A program made the position numbers and the translations under genes. A stretch of DNA of 58,410 bases from Brevibacterium sp. (GTDB lineage: Bacteria; Actinomycetota; Actinomycetes; Actinomycetales; Brevibacteriaceae): the NCBI GenBank assembly GCA_031179165.1, contig JAPSIC010000005.1:1-58410 (forward strand), read 5' to 3'. This document shows positions 27,776 through 36,835 of the stretch, piece by piece; positions within the stretch are counted from its first letter, which is position 1, and every line of letters starts with the position of its first letter. Below the pieces are notes generated by a model. It saw only the letters and a program-made list of their open reading frames with translations. It made no database searches and was not told the origin of the DNA.

Positions 27776-28249
27776 ATTTCATCCCTGGGCCGACGCTGGT
27801 TGCTCGCAGTGTCCTGCGAATTCCTGACAATTTAGCTGTAGTCCGAAGGAGAATCCAGAGTGTTTTCAAATCTGTGGATAACTCCGCCGGCCGATGACAA
27901 CAGGCATCTTGTCGGTTGGGAGAACGGTCGGGCCGCCCCTGGAACGACACGCCAACCGTGCACGCAATTGGCAAGGCAGGTTTTCAAATATGGGCGCAAT
28001 ATGAGCGCGAGCCGAATACGCGTCTTGCGGTGGGCGCAGAAAGCGGATAGCTTTTCCTCACTGCCGCGACGAGCTTCTCATCGCGACCCATTGACCGCGC
28101 CACCGGCGAGATGAATCGACTCTCTCGCCGGTGGCGCTAACACTGCCGGCGGTTCGGCTGGGCGGTTTCGGCTGGTTCCAGGGGTTCCGACCACGGGAGC
28201 GGCGCGGTAGTGTGACGGAGTTCGCCCATCTCATTCCCGAGGAGCAGCC
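27776..28249. other. 474-base intergenic region between divergent tadA and GNAT genes
   Basis: This gap must hold the tadA promoter (minus) and the GNAT promoter (plus). It is less GC-rich than its surroundings at 27780-28060. Visible elements are a 10-base direct repeat GTTTTCAAAT at 27862-27871 and 27980-27989, an adjacent pair of near-identical 11-base units around 27987-28008 (AATATGgGCGC, AATATGaGCGC), and a long hairpin at 28097-28137. No convincing ORF was found. The second half could encode a small RNA ending at the hairpin. Confidence 0.5.
28097..28137. terminator. Terminator-like hairpin without an upstream gene
   Basis: A 14-base-pair perfect stem, GCGCCACCGGCGAG and its complement, with a 13-base loop, lies 112 bases before the GNAT start. 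There is no T-run. It could end an unannotated plus-strand small RNA, insulate the divergent promoters, or act in the 5' leader of the GNAT mRNA. Confidence 0.45.
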
Positions 28250-29092
28250 ATGATCTCCACGCCCGCATTCTCCGACCGCGTGCAGACGACGTGGCTCGAG
28301 CCCTTCTCCCATCTGCGCCGACTCGTCAGCAACGACGCCGTGCTGGTCGCCGTGGACCCGGAACTCGGCAGCAGCCGCCGGTGCCGGGTGCTCGACCTCG
28401 ACTCCGGTGGTCTCTGCGTCACGCTCAGCGACGATCTGGCGACCGAGATCGAGCCATTCCTTGAGCCCGACTGCGACATCGAGGCCTTCCACGCCGCCCT
28501 CGAGCAGGCAGGCGTGGAACTGGCGGCGGCGGAGTCCGAGGAGATCTTCTACTTCACGGCCGAGGACGAGGACCAGATCCTCGCCGAGGCGGGGGAGGAG
28601 GCCGGAGGGTCGGCGGGGGAGTCCGGTGAACCGACAGCGGAGTCCGGCGAACCGACAGCGGAGTCCCACGAACCGACAGCGGAGGAGACTCCCGACTCAA
28701 CTGCGCCCGTCACCATCCGGCCGCTCGATGCCGATGACATCAAGTCATTCGCGGTGTTCCAGGCGGCCAACACCGCCGACGACCTCGACGAGGCCTTCGT
28801 CGAACTCGACCACTGGGCAGCTGTCGGTGCCTTCGCGGGCGACGGTGAACTCGCCGCCGTCGCCACCGCCTACCCCTGGCGCGACCATCCGGTCGCCGAC
28901 ATCGGTGTTCTCACCTCCCCGGATCACCGGGGACAGAAGCTCGGCTCGGCAGTCGTGCGCGCCGTGGCACGCCGCGTCCTCGAGCGCGGGTACTCACCCC
29001 AGTACCGCTGCGAAGGCGACAATGACGCGTCCAGGGCCACGGCCGCCTCGGCGGGGCTGTCCCACTTCGCCACCATGAGCATCATCCGGTAG
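28250..29092 (+). CDS. GNAT-family N-acetyltransferase with N-terminal extension
   Basis: A 280-residue protein. Residues 1-120 are an uncharacterised domain rich in acidic residues. A linker follows with three 7-residue repeats (ESGEPTA type). The GNAT domain spans about 150-280 and has VLTSPDHRGQKLGSAVVRA as the acetyl-CoA binding motif A. The layout matches the 'GNAT family acetyltransferase' proteins seen next to prfB in related actinobacteria. GAGGAGCAGCC precedes the ATG. The substrate is unknown. It lies 39 bases before prfB. Confidence 0.8.
   Translation: MISTPAFSDRVQTTWLEPFSHLRRLVSNDAVLVAVDPELGSSRRCRVLDLDSGGLCVTLSDDLATEIEPFLEPDCDIEAFHAALEQAGVELAAAESEEIFYFTAEDEDQILAEAGEEAGGSAGESGEPTAESGEPTAESHEPTAEETPDSTAPVTIRPLDADDIKSFAVFQAANTADDLDEAFVELDHWAAVGAFAGDGELAAVATAYPWRDHPVADIGVLTSPDHRGQKLGSAVVRAVARRVLERGYSPQYRCEGDNDASRATAASAGLSHFATMSIIR
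28619..28681. repeat. 21-base tandem repeat, three copies
   Basis: Three in-frame 21-base units (28619-28639, 28640-28660, 28661-28681) encode the seven-residue ESGEPTA/ESHEPTA repeats in the linker of the GNAT protein. They probably form a flexible, length-variable spacer. Confidence 0.85.
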
Positions 29093-29131
29093 CGCCGGCG
29101 CCGACGCGGAATGCCTTAGGATTGGACCATT

Positions 29132-30244
29132 ATGGCCATTGATTATTCCGCTGAAATCGCCAACCTCCGTGCAACCTACAAGTCGATCCTCGATGTGTCC
29201 GACCTGGACAATCTGCGCTCCGAGGTCGCCGAGCTCACGGAGGAAGCGTCCGCACCGTCGTTCTGGGACGACTCGGACACGGCGCAGAAGGTCTCGGCCA
29301 AGCTCTCGCACAAACAGGGCACCCTGGAGAAGCTCGAGAGGTTCGGCGAGCGCATCGACGACGCCGAGCTCCTCATCGAGATGTCCGAGGACGAGGCCGA
29401 CGCCGATTCCCTGGCCGAGGCCGAGCGGGACATCGCCAAGCTCAAGGCCCAGCTGGCCGAACTCGAGATCTCCACCCTGCTCTCGGGCGAATACGACGAA
29501 CGCGCCGCGGTCGTCACGGTCCGCTCCGGGGCCGGCGGCGACGACGCCACCGACTGGGCGCAGATGCTGACCCGGATGTACATCCGCTGGGCCGAACGCC
29601 GCGGCTACAACGTCCAGGAACTCGACACCTCCTATGCCGAGGGCGCGGGGGTGAAGTCGGCGACGATCCAGATCAACGCCCCCTACGCCTACGGCACGCT
29701 GTCGGTCGAGGCCGGCACGCACCGTCTCGTGCGCATCAGCCCCTTCGACAACCAGGGCCGGCGCCAGACCTCCTTCGCCGCCGTCGAGGTCGTGCCCCTG
29801 ATCGAGAAGACCGACCACATCGACATCGACGAGAACGATCTGCGCATCGACGTCTACCGGTCCTCGGGGCCAGGCGGACAGTCGGTGAACACGACCGACT
29901 CGGCGGTGCGCATCACCCACGTGCCGACCGGCGTGGTGGTCAGCATGCAGAACGAGAAGTCGCAGATCCAGAACCGCGAGGCCGCGATGCGCGTGCTCCA
30001 GTCGCGCCTGCTCGAGCTCAAGCGCCGGGAAGAGGCCGCGCAGAAGAAGGAGCTCGCCGGCGACATCAAGGCGAGCTGGGGCGACCAGATGCGCTCCTAC
30101 GTCACCCACCCGTACCAGATGGTCAAGGACCTGCGCACCGGCTACGAGGTGAACAACCCCCAGGCCGTCTTCGACGGTGACCTCGACGGCCTCATCGAAG
30201 CGGGCATCCGCTGGCGCAAGCAGCAGGAGAACGCCGAGGACTGA
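29132..30244 (+). CDS. prfB: Peptide chain release factor 2
   Basis: Recognises UGA and UAA stop codons in the ribosomal A site and triggers peptide release. The 370-residue product has the RF2-specific SPF tripeptide (about residues 203-205, in [11 protein letters not shown]) and the GGQ hydrolysis motif at about 248-250 ([15 protein letters not shown]). The gene is one uninterrupted frame, so the autoregulatory +1 frameshift known from many bacteria is absent. It opens the conserved prfB-ftsE-ftsX block. Confidence 0.96.
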   Translation: MAIDYSAEIANLRATYKSILDVSDLDNLRSEVAELTEEASAPSFWDDSDTAQKVSAKLSHKQGTLEKLERFGERIDDAELLIEMSEDEADADSLAEAERDIAKLKAQLAELEISTLLSGEYDERAAVVTVRSGAGGDDATDWAQMLTRMYIRWAERRGYNVQELDTSYAEGAGVKSATIQINAPYAYGTLSVEAGTHRLVRISPFDNQGRRQTSFAAVEVVPLIEKTDHIDIDENDLRIDVYRSSGPGGQSVNTTDSAVRITHVPTGVVVSMQNEKSQIQNREAAMRVLQSRLLELKRREEAAQKKELAGDIKASWGDQMRSYVTHPYQMVKDLRTGYEVNNPQAVFDGDLDGLIEAGIRWRKQQENAED

Positions 30245-30380
30245 TCCGTCTCGTCGTGGACAGGGCGGCTGTGAACTTCCTCAGACGCCCAACACACGCC
30301 CACGCGCCTCCCCGAACATCACGGGGCGGTTACGTACAGTGGAAGCGGCCGGGCAATCCACGACACGATTGAAGACACTC

Positions 30381-31070
30381 TTGATCAAATTCGACTCAGT
30401 CTCGAAGTCCTACGACGCGCGCACCCGCAAAGCCCTCGACGACGTCTCGTTCGAGGCCCAGCGCGGGGAGTTCGTGTTCCTGGTGGGAGCCTCGGGCTCG
30501 GGCAAGTCCACGGTCATCCGCCTCATCCTGCGCGAGGAGGTCCCGAGCTCGGGCCGCATCCACATCGCCGGGAAGTCGGTCGTGAAGATGCCGAGCTGGA
30601 AGGTGCCCTACCTGCGCCGAGGGATCGGGACCGTGTTCCAGGACTTCCGCCTGCTGCCCAACAAGACGGTATTCGCCAATGTCGCGTTCGCCCTGCAGGT
30701 GATCGGGAAGTCCCGGGCCGCCATGTCCACCCTGGTCCCCGACGTGCTCGAGACCGTCGGCCTGGCCGGCAAGGAGAAGCGCTTCCCGCACGAGCTCTCC
30801 GGCGGTGAGCAGCAGCGGGTGGCGATCGCCCGCGCCGTCGTCAACAAGCCGGGGATCCTGCTCGCCGACGAACCCACGGGCAACCTCGACCCGGCCACCA
30901 GCGCGGACATCATGGCCGTGCTGGAGAAGATCAACCGCAACGGCACCACGGTGCTCATGGCCACCCACGATGGAGATATCGTCAACCGCATGCGCAAACG
31001 CGTCATCGAACTCTCGGACGGACACATCGTCCGCGACGTCGAACAGGGAACCTACGGAGTCGCCTCATGA
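30381..31070 (+). CDS. ftsE: Cell division ATP-binding protein FtsE
   Basis: The ATPase of the FtsEX complex, which drives a periplasmic or wall hydrolase at the division site. With TTG 30381 the product is 229 residues, the family norm, beginning (L/M)[11 protein letters not shown]. Walker A is GASGSGKST (36-44), the signature LSGGEQQR, and Walker [18 protein letters not shown] four codons upstream (30369) is an alternative. The frame remains open upstream but does not look coding. A possible promoter lies in the 136-base gap after prfB. The stop overlaps the ftsX start (ATGA). Confidence 0.94.
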   Translation: MIKFDSVSKSYDARTRKALDDVSFEAQRGEFVFLVGASGSGKSTVIRLILREEVPSSGRIHIAGKSVVKMPSWKVPYLRRGIGTVFQDFRLLPNKTVFANVAFALQVIGKSRAAMSTLVPDVLETVGLAGKEKRFPHELSGGEQQRVAIARAVVNKPGILLADEPTGNLDPATSADIMAVLEKINRNGTTVLMATHDGDIVNRMRKRVIELSDGHIVRDVEQGTYGVAS

Positions 31071-31981
31071 GGGCCGGTTTCATCCTCTCCGAGGTCGTCT
31101 CGGGACTGCGGAAGAACTTCTCCATGGTCCTCTCGGTCATCCTCGTCACCTTCGTCTCCCTCCTCTTCGTCGGCGCCGCCATCCTCCTGCAGATGCAGGT
31201 CGGGCAGATGAAGGACTACTGGTACGACCGCGTGCAGGTCTCGGTCTTCCTCTGCCCGCCCAGTTCCGAGGCCCCGACCTGCGTCGACGGGGAGGCCACC
31301 GAGGAGCAGAAGGCCGACATCAGGGAGTCCCTCGAGGGCTCCGAGCTCGCCCCCTACGTCGACAAGATCTACTTCGAGGACAAGGCCGAGGCGCACCAGC
31401 ACTTCCAGGAGCAGTTCGAGGGCACGAGCCTGGAGGGAACCGTCCCCCAGGAGGACATGAATGAGTCCTTCCGGGTCAAGCTCAAGGACGCCGAGAAGTA
31501 CGAGATCATCAAGGAGTACTTCTCCGCGACCCCGGGCGTCGAGGAGGTCGTCGATCAGAACCAGCTGCTCGACCGCCTGTTCGGGGTGCTCAACGTCGCC
31601 ACGGTCGTGGCGGTCGCGATCGCCGGGGTCATGCTGCTGTGCGCGATGCTGCTCATCGCCACCACGATCCGCCTGTCCGCGTTCTCCAGGCGACGCGAGA
31701 CCGGGATCATGCGACTGGTCGGGGCGTCGAACACCTTCATCCAGCTGCCCTTCCTGCTCGAAGGGGTGATCGCCTCCGCCATCGGTGCGACCCTGTCCGC
31801 GGGCGCACTGGGCCTGCTCGTCCACTTCGGCGTCACCGGCTGGCTGCAGAACCAGGCCACCGGCTTCAACCTCGTGTCCGGCGTCGACGTCCTCTTCGTG
31901 GCCCCGATCCTCATCGCCATCGGCGTCATCATGGCCGGCGCCTCCTCGCTCATCACCTTGAACAAGTACACGAAGGTCTGA
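31067..31981 (+). CDS. ftsX: Cell division protein FtsX
   Basis: Integral membrane partner of FtsE. The 304-residue protein has a cytoplasmic N-terminus, one helix at about residues 20-43, a large extracellular loop with a probable disulfide ([10 protein letters not shown]), and three C-terminal helices. The first of these ([15 protein letters not shown]) is followed by the [21 protein letters not shown] segment that is typical of FtsX. The start overlaps ftsE. The M23 peptidase gene begins one base after its stop, suggesting that FtsX contacts and activates that enzyme. Confidence 0.94.
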   Translation: MRAGFILSEVVSGLRKNFSMVLSVILVTFVSLLFVGAAILLQMQVGQMKDYWYDRVQVSVFLCPPSSEAPTCVDGEATEEQKADIRESLEGSELAPYVDKIYFEDKAEAHQHFQEQFEGTSLEGTVPQEDMNESFRVKLKDAEKYEIIKEYFSATPGVEEVVDQNQLLDRLFGVLNVATVVAVAIAGVMLLCAMLLIATTIRLSAFSRRRETGIMRLVGASNTFIQLPFLLEGVIASAIGATLSAGALGLLVHFGVTGWLQNQATGFNLVSGVDVLFVAPILIAIGVIMAGASSLITLNKYTKV

Positions 31982-31982
31982 C

Positions 31983-33212
31983 ATGAACCGGCGACTTCCC
32001 TTGGCCATCACGGCAGCCCTCCTTGCCCTCCTGCTGCCGGTCACCTCGGCGGTGGCCGATCCCCGCGACGACAAGAGCCGCGTCGACGAGCGCGTCAAGG
32101 AGCTCCAGCAGGAGTTCGAGGGACTCGACGAGGAACTCGCCCGCGTCATCGCCGAACGGGACGAGGCGCAGGAGGCCCTGCCCGACGCCGAGGCGGAGGC
32201 GAAGGCGGCCGAGGACGCACTGGCCGAGGCGATCCAGAAGGACGAGGAGATGGCCGCCCGCCTGTCCTCGGCCGAAAGCGCCCAAGAGGACATCAAGACC
32301 TCCATCAAGGAGGGCACGGAGGAGATCGAGGAGCACAAGACCTCGGCGGCGCGGATCGGCCGGCAGGCCTACCAGAACTCCGGGATCACCTCGGACATGG
32401 CGATGCTGCTGCAGATGGCCGAGGGCACGAGCGCCGACGGCGGGATCGCGCGTGTCGACTCCGCGGTGCGCTCCCAGCAGCGCACGATCGAGAACCTGTC
32501 CGAGCAGCGGGCGATCAACGAGAACAACGAGGAGCGCCTGTCCGCGGTGACGGAGGAGATCTCCGACCTCAAGGACGAGGCCGCCGAGGCGGTCCTGGCC
32601 AAGGAGGCCGCGCAGCGGGACGCGCAGGAGAAGGCCGACGCGCTCGAGCAGCTCATCGACGCCAAGGACAAGGCCGAGCAGACCATCGAGGACAACAAGG
32701 CGAAGACCGAGGAGCAGCTGCAGCGGGAGCAGGAGGAGCAGGACCGGCTGGCGAAGAAGGTCCGGGAATGGGAGAAGGAGCAGGAGAAGAAGGGCAACTT
32801 CGTCTTCGGCGACGGGGTGCTCGCCAACCCCGCCAGCGGCTATCCCACCACCTCGCCCTTCGGCTACCGCGTCCACCCGATCACGAAGCGCAAGAAGCTG
32901 CACACCGGCACCGACTTCGGCGTTCCCTGCGGCACACCGATCCACGCGGCCGGTGACGGCATCGTCGTGTCCTCGGGCTGGAACGGCGGCTACGGCAACC
33001 GCGTGGTCATCTCGCACGGCAAGATCAAAGGCAAATCGATCGCCTCCACCTACAACCACAACACCAAGGTCAAGGTCCACGACGGGCAGAAGGTGAAGAA
33101 GGGGCAGACCATCGCCATCTCCGGCACGACCGGAGCCTCGACCGGCTGCCACCTGCACTTCGAGATCATGAAGAGCGGCACCTACGTCAACCCGATGCCC
33201 TACATCTCCTGA
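31983..33212 (+). CDS. Secreted M23 (LytM) peptidoglycan hydrolase with coiled coil
   Basis: A 409-residue secreted protein. Residues 1-25 form a signal peptide (hydrophobic core, cleavage likely after AVA). A long charged coiled coil spans about 30-265, and a LytM/M23 domain about 281-409. The zinc-site residues are present in HTGTDFG (His about 307) and CHLHFEI, so it looks catalytically active, unlike degenerate EnvC-type activators. Coiled coil plus M23 next to ftsEX matches the group of FtsEX-regulated cell-wall hydrolases; in actinobacteria RipC has a comparable role with another peptidase fold. It probably opens the septal wall in daughter-cell separation. Confidence 0.9.
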   Translation: MNRRLPLAITAALLALLLPVTSAVADPRDDKSRVDERVKELQQEFEGLDEELARVIAERDEAQEALPDAEAEAKAAEDALAEAIQKDEEMAARLSSAESAQEDIKTSIKEGTEEIEEHKTSAARIGRQAYQNSGITSDMAMLLQMAEGTSADGGIARVDSAVRSQQRTIENLSEQRAINENNEERLSAVTEEISDLKDEAAEAVLAKEAAQRDAQEKADALEQLIDAKDKAEQTIEDNKAKTEEQLQREQEEQDRLAKKVREWEKEQEKKGNFVFGDGVLANPASGYPTTSPFGYRVHPITKRKKLHTGTDFGVPCGTPIHAAGDGIVVSSGWNGGYGNRVVISHGKIKGKSIASTYNHNTKVKVHDGQKVKKGQTIAISGTTGASTGCHLHFEIMKSGTYVNPMPYIS

Positions 33213-33409
33213 CCCGCCCACGCCGAGGCGGCAGAGCGCCGAGGTGGTCGATCGACCGCTTCCCTGCGGGCGGGGTTTAGGCTAAGGTGATGGGTCTGCG
33301 TGCTCTCACCGCTGGTGGGAGCCGATGGACGGTCCGCGAAGGGCGTTCCGACGAGCGTCGGACACCGCGGCGGGCGATGGAATCGGACCGAAGAGGAGAG
33401 GAGGTCGGA

Positions 33410-33880
33410 ATGCCGAAGGACACTGGCAAGAAAGTCATTGCGAGGAACCGGAAGGCGCGCCACGACTATCACATCGAAGACACGTGGGAGGCCGGCCTCG
33501 TGCTCACGGGCACCGAGGTCAAATCGCTGCGCGAGGGGCGGGCGTCGCTGACGGACGGTTTCGCGCTGATCTTCCAGGGTGAGGCGTGGCTCGAGGGCGT
33601 CTACATCCCCGAGTACCTGCAGGGGACGTGGACGAACCACACGGCCCGGCGGCGCCGGAAGCTGCTCCTGCACCGGGACGAGATCCTGCGGATCTCCCAG
33701 AAGGTGAAGGAGTCGGGGCGCACGCTCATCCCGCTCGAGCTCTACTTCGACGGATCACGGGTCAAGGTCGAGATCGCCCTCGCCCGAGGCAAGCGCGAAT
33801 GGGACAAGCGGCAGTCGCTGCGCGAGGCGCAGGACAAGCGTGAGGCCGAGCGGGCGATGAAGTCGAAGCAATACCGCTGA
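33410..33880 (+). CDS. smpB: SsrA-binding protein SmpB
   Basis: Binds tmRNA and delivers it to stalled ribosomes in trans-translation. ATG 33410 with GAGAGGAGG upstream gives a 156-residue product of normal length. [23 protein letters not shown] opens the protein in part, [13 protein letters not shown] is the tmRNA-binding segment, and the basic C-terminal tail ([14 protein letters not shown]) is present. Upstream in-frame codons exist but have no ribosome site. The ssrA gene follows about 280 bases later, the usual actinobacterial arrangement. Confidence 0.96.
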   Translation: MPKDTGKKVIARNRKARHDYHIEDTWEAGLVLTGTEVKSLREGRASLTDGFALIFQGEAWLEGVYIPEYLQGTWTNHTARRRRKLLLHRDEILRISQKVKESGRTLIPLELYFDGSRVKVEIALARGKREWDKRQSLREAQDKREAERAMKSKQYR

Positions 33881-33937
33881 GACCTGCCTGCGCGGGATGG
33901 TCGAGCGCTGGCCGAGGCCCTGGCCGATCCCCGCCGC

Positions 33938-33957
33938 GAGGCAAGGTGACTTGCCTC
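33938..33957 (+). terminator. Hairpin with GNRA-type loop after smpB
   Basis: GAGGCAAG and CTTGCCTC form an 8-base-pair stem closed by a GTGA tetraloop, 57 bases after the smpB stop. It could be a terminator or processing site for the smpB transcript. Confidence 0.5.
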
Positions 33958-34064
33958 TCACCGGGAATAGTCCGCGGCGGGGCGTCGTTGAACCAGACGT
34001 CACGCATTCGGAGTCGGGTGCATCAAGTCCTCGGACGATGCGCTCAGGCGCCATGGGAATGCAG

Positions 34065-34094
34065 TTGGCCTCACCGGTGTTGTACGAGTATGCT
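34065..34094 (+). promoter_or_regulatory. Candidate ssrA promoter
   Basis: TTGGCC (34065-34070), an 18-base spacer and TATGCT (34089-34094) resemble a vegetative promoter about 60-70 bases before the mature 5' end of tmRNA. A 5' leader would then be removed by RNase P. It is a weak consensus match. Confidence 0.4.
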
Positions 34095-34162
34095 GGTGAA
34101 CCTGCCCGGCACCGGCTCTGCACAGCAGGGAACGGGACCGGACAGGATTGGCAACAGAATAT

Positions 34163-34540
34163 GGGGATGATCGGTTTCGACGTTGGACAATGCGTCGGGG
34201 GAAGCGGGTCGAGAATGTAGAGTCATCTCGTAAACGTCCTCTGCAAAAAAATAGGTGCTAAATCTAACAACCGCACCGATTTCGCCCTCGCTGCCTGATA
34301 AGGCTCGAGCTGCGAATCCGTCAGCCTAGAGTTGCCTCTACTCTAGTTCCTGGCGTCGCTGAAGAGGCCACTGCTTCAGATGCTCGTTGGGGGTATCTGA
34401 GGGACTTTAACCCAACTCCGTTCGTTGGTCTACGTGTTCGTGCGATGACCAGAACCTAAGAAACTGCTTCACGAACTGCACCCGGAGAAGACCTGATAAT
34501 TTGCCGACGGACGCGGGTTCGATTCCCGCCATCTCCACCC
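34163..34540 (+). ncRNA. ssrA: Transfer-messenger RNA (tmRNA, SsrA)
   Basis: The 5' end GGGGATGATCGGTTTCGAC is the standard tmRNA start and pairs with CATCTCC near the 3' end to form the acceptor stem, including the G3-U pair that marks alanine identity. The T arm is GGTTCGATTCC. The tag frame begins at GCT 34257 and reads AKSNNRTDFALAA before TGA-TAA (34296-34301), ending in the ALAA degron. The genome reads ACCC after the acceptor stem, so the final A of CCA is not encoded and must be added. Length of about 378 is normal for actinobacteria. It follows smpB. Confidence 0.96.
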
Positions 34541-34544
34541 ATGG

Positions 34545-34582
34545 ACAAGGCCCGGCAGCTCAGTTGAGCTGCCGGGCCTTGT
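34545..34582 (+). terminator. Terminator of ssrA
   Basis: A 16-base-pair perfect stem (ACAAGGCCCGGCAGCT and its complement) with the loop CAGTTG begins five bases after tmRNA. There is a short T/G-rich tail. Confidence 0.85.
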
Positions 34583-34735
34583 CGTGTCTGCGGCGAGGTA
34601 TGCCGGAGCCGGTGCAGCACACTGGGGAGTCGAGATCCATGGGTGAGCGCCGCCCGCAAACCCCGGTGGCCTACAGACCGAGGGAATGGGAATCGACCAC
34701 TTCACCCTGGGCCGGTCGACCACTCAATTGCGTCC

Positions 34736-36388
34736 CTACGAGTTCACGCGGATGACTTCCTCCTGGTAGGGCGCGATGATCGAGCCCGAGATCCGCAGGT
34801 CGAGGAGCAGGAACTTCCGGTCCTCGACGGGGGTGGCCTTCCACTCCTCGACGGCATCGAGATCGGTAAGGGAGCGGACCGCGACGCCCTGGCCTCCGGC
34901 CGCGGTCGCCAGGGCGGCGAAGTCGATCTCGTCGATGAGCATCGGCGACTTGTCGAGGCCCTTGAGTCCGTAGAGATTCACCTCGGCGCCATAGGCCGCG
35001 TCATTGAACACAACGGCGATGCCTCGACCTCGTGTCGACCTGATGGCCGTGTCGAGGTCGGACAGGGCCATGGCTCCGCCGCCGTCCCCGGTCGTCAGCA
35101 CGATCGTCGACCCCTGATTCGCCCGCGCCGCTCCGGCCACGCTGTGCCAACCCAGTCCGATCGACTGGAAGGCCGTTCCGACCATGGCAATCCGCTCCGG
35201 AGCGCTCGGCTCCCAGAACATGTTCGCCCAGGCGATGAAGTGCCCACCGTCGGAGACGACGACCCGGTCCGTGGGCAGGAGCTCGTGCAGTCGAGCCGCC
35301 GCTGCTCGAGGGTCCAGACGCCCATCGGCTGCGAGCTCGGAGCCGACCTCATACCGCCGGGCCGCCCTCGTGTCCACGGCCTCTCGCCAACCACTGGGTG
35401 CGGCGTCGATCTCGCGCAGGCGATCGGTCAGTTCGACCGCGGCCAGCTTCGCGTCCGCGCGGATGAACCCGCCGACGCGAGCATTCGTCGCACGATCATC
35501 GGTGTCGATCTGCCACACCGAGGTCGAGGGGTGGAAGAGCTCGCCGAAGCGCATGGTGAATTGGTTGAGGGAGGCACCGAAGACGACGGCGACATCGGCC
35601 TCGCGGATGCGCTCCATCGCGGCCGGGGCACCGAATCCGCCGGCGACGCCGAGGTCGTAGCGTGGATCCGGGAAGATGTTGCGCCCCAGGGCCGTCGTCA
35701 CGGTCAGGGCCCCTGTGGCCGCGGCCAGCGCACCGAGTTCCTCCCGTGCTCCGGCCAGCCAGGCACCCCGGCCGGCAAGCAGAACGGGTCGCTTGGCCTC
35801 GACGAGCTGATCGGCGAGACGAGCGAGTGAGGCGCGGGCGAATTCGCTCGTCGGTGCCAGGGGAGTCGGGCGTCCGGGGCCAGGCACTTGGGGGATCGCT
35901 CCGATGTCGAGAGTCGCGACATCGTAGGGGATGGCCAGGACGACCGGTACGCGGTAGGTCAGGGTATGCTCGATCGCGGTGACTGTGGCCGCTGCGGCAT
36001 CGACCCGACCGACCGTGTACGTGCGCACCCCCACGGCGGCAGCCATGGCGATCTGATCGACGTCCCAGGGCCTGGGGCCGGAGGTCGGCTCGTCACCGAC
36101 GACGAGCACCAGCGGAACCTTCGCCTGCGCCGCCTCGGCCAGGGCCGTGAGCGTGTTCGTGAAGCCGGCTCCGTAGGTAGTGGTGGCAGCGGCGATCCGT
36201 CCCGAGGTCCGGAAATGGGCATCGGCGGCGACGACGGCACCGGCCTCGTGCCGGACGGCGGTGAAAGTCGCCGAGGTGGTGGTCAGCAGCGCGTCGAGGA
36301 AATAGGCGTTGCCGTTGCCCATGAGTCCGAAGACCTCATCGATGTGGCGTGCCAGTGTCTGGGCGACATGTGCGGAGGTGTGGGCCAT
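34736..36388 (-). CDS. Thiamine pyrophosphate-dependent enzyme (acetolactate synthase-like)
   Basis: A 550-residue member of the POX/ALS family. The N-terminal PYR domain holds the catalytic Glu in RHEAGAVVAAD, with TTYGAGFTN in place of the usual TSGPGATN. A central domain follows. The C-terminal PP domain has GDGGGAMALSDLDTA and, 30 residues on, FNDAAYGAE as the TPP/Mg-binding pair. ATG 36388 with AAAGG upstream is preferred over an in-frame ATG at 36442, since it begins at the conserved domain. It is a single-gene unit between tmRNA and the exported-protein operon. Substrate unknown; 2-oxo acid decarboxylase or synthase activity is likely. Confidence 0.85.
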   Translation of the reverse strand: MAHTSAHVAQTLARHIDEVFGLMGNGNAYFLDALLTTTSATFTAVRHEAGAVVAADAHFRTSGRIAAATTTYGAGFTNTLTALAEAAQAKVPLVLVVGDEPTSGPRPWDVDQIAMAAAVGVRTYTVGRVDAAAATVTAIEHTLTYRVPVVLAIPYDVATLDIGAIPQVPGPGRPTPLAPTSEFARASLARLADQLVEAKRPVLLAGRGAWLAGAREELGALAAATGALTVTTALGRNIFPDPRYDLGVAGGFGAPAAMERIREADVAVVFGASLNQFTMRFGELFHPSTSVWQIDTDDRATNARVGGFIRADAKLAAVELTDRLREIDAAPSGWREAVDTRAARRYEVGSELAADGRLDPRAAAARLHELLPTDRVVVSDGGHFIAWANMFWEPSAPERIAMVGTAFQSIGLGWHSVAGAARANQGSTIVLTTGDGGGAMALSDLDTAIRSTRGRGIAVVFNDAAYGAEVNLYGLKGLDKSPMLIDEIDFAALATAAGGQGVAVRSLTDLDAVEEWKATPVEDRKFLLLDLRISGSIIAPYQEEVIRVNS

Positions 36389-36409
36389 AGGAGACCTTTC
36401 GCGATGAGA

Positions 36410-36441
36410 TGAGACATGGAGATGCATCCATATATGTCTCA
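36410..36441. promoter_or_regulatory. Dyad operator-like site upstream of the TPP gene
   Basis: TGAGACAT (36410-36417) and ATGTCTCA (36434-36441) are perfect 8-base inverted arms, with the palindrome GATGCATC nearly centred between them. It lies 22 bases upstream of the TPP enzyme start and would overlap its leader or promoter. It is probably a repressor site; the regulator is not identified. Confidence 0.5.
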
Positions 36442-36601
36442 CACGCGGAATCCGCGGCTTCGCGCTCCTTTTTCGAACACCGGCCTGGTGTGGTCCCCAG
36501 CGGTACGTTCTACCCGGCCTGACAGGATAAGAATATGGTCACAGCCGGTGTGGAGCCAAGTGCAGTCATTCCTGCTGGTGAGGCGGAAGTTTGAGTATCA
36601 G

Positions 36602-36640
36602 GTAACTACTGAGTCATCAAAACCGTAACGGAAACGTAAC
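36602..36640 (+). promoter_or_regulatory. GTAAC direct repeats
   Basis: GTAAC occurs at 36602-36606, 36625-36629 and 36636-36640. The last two are 11 bases apart, one helical turn, and end about 33 bases before the predicted -35 box. Such spaced direct repeats suit a response-regulator site. They resemble the GTAAC-type motifs reported for MtrA, but this is only a suggestion. Confidence 0.4.
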
Positions 36641-36672
36641 ACCAAACTGGCGGAATCCGGACTGTTGCGGCC

Positions 36673-36701
36673 TTAACCTGATTAGGTACTAAACGTATAG
36701 T
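36673..36701 (+). promoter_or_regulatory. Promoter of the exported-protein operon
   Basis: TTAACC (36673-36678), a 17-base spacer and TATAGT (36696-36701) form a good sigma-70-type promoter, 135 bases before the ATG of the first exported protein. Confidence 0.6.
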
Positions 36702-36835
36702 GGCGTATCAACTACTCAAGAAACCTTGCCGATGCAGGCGAGGTTCCCGGTTGTCGTCGCGAGAGAGCCTGCCAGAAGCCGCCGGACATCTGCCGGCAGA
36801 CAGGCTTGTTCAATCCCTGTTCCAAGGAGCCAACA

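Larger units (their letters stand above)
36389..36835. other. 447-base divergent intergenic region
   Basis: Separates the TPP gene (minus) from the exported-protein operon (plus). It contains a dyad near the TPP start (36410-36441), GTAAC repeats (36602-36640), a promoter-like pair (36673-36701) and a leader of about 130 bases before the next ATG. It is lower in GC than the surroundings. No ORF of note. Confidence 0.6.

Noticed and set aside
26556-27974. Upstream extension of the tadB frame through tadA
   Set aside because: Arg/Pro-rich text without domain features; the ATG overlapping the tadA stop gives a normal TadB length.
29132-29250. Programmed frameshift in prfB
   Set aside because: The gene is one continuous frame with no early in-frame TGA, so no frameshift is needed.
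34500-34740. Integration site at the 3' end of ssrA
   Set aside because: tmRNA genes often host islands, but no direct repeat of the tmRNA end and no integrase were found in the window.
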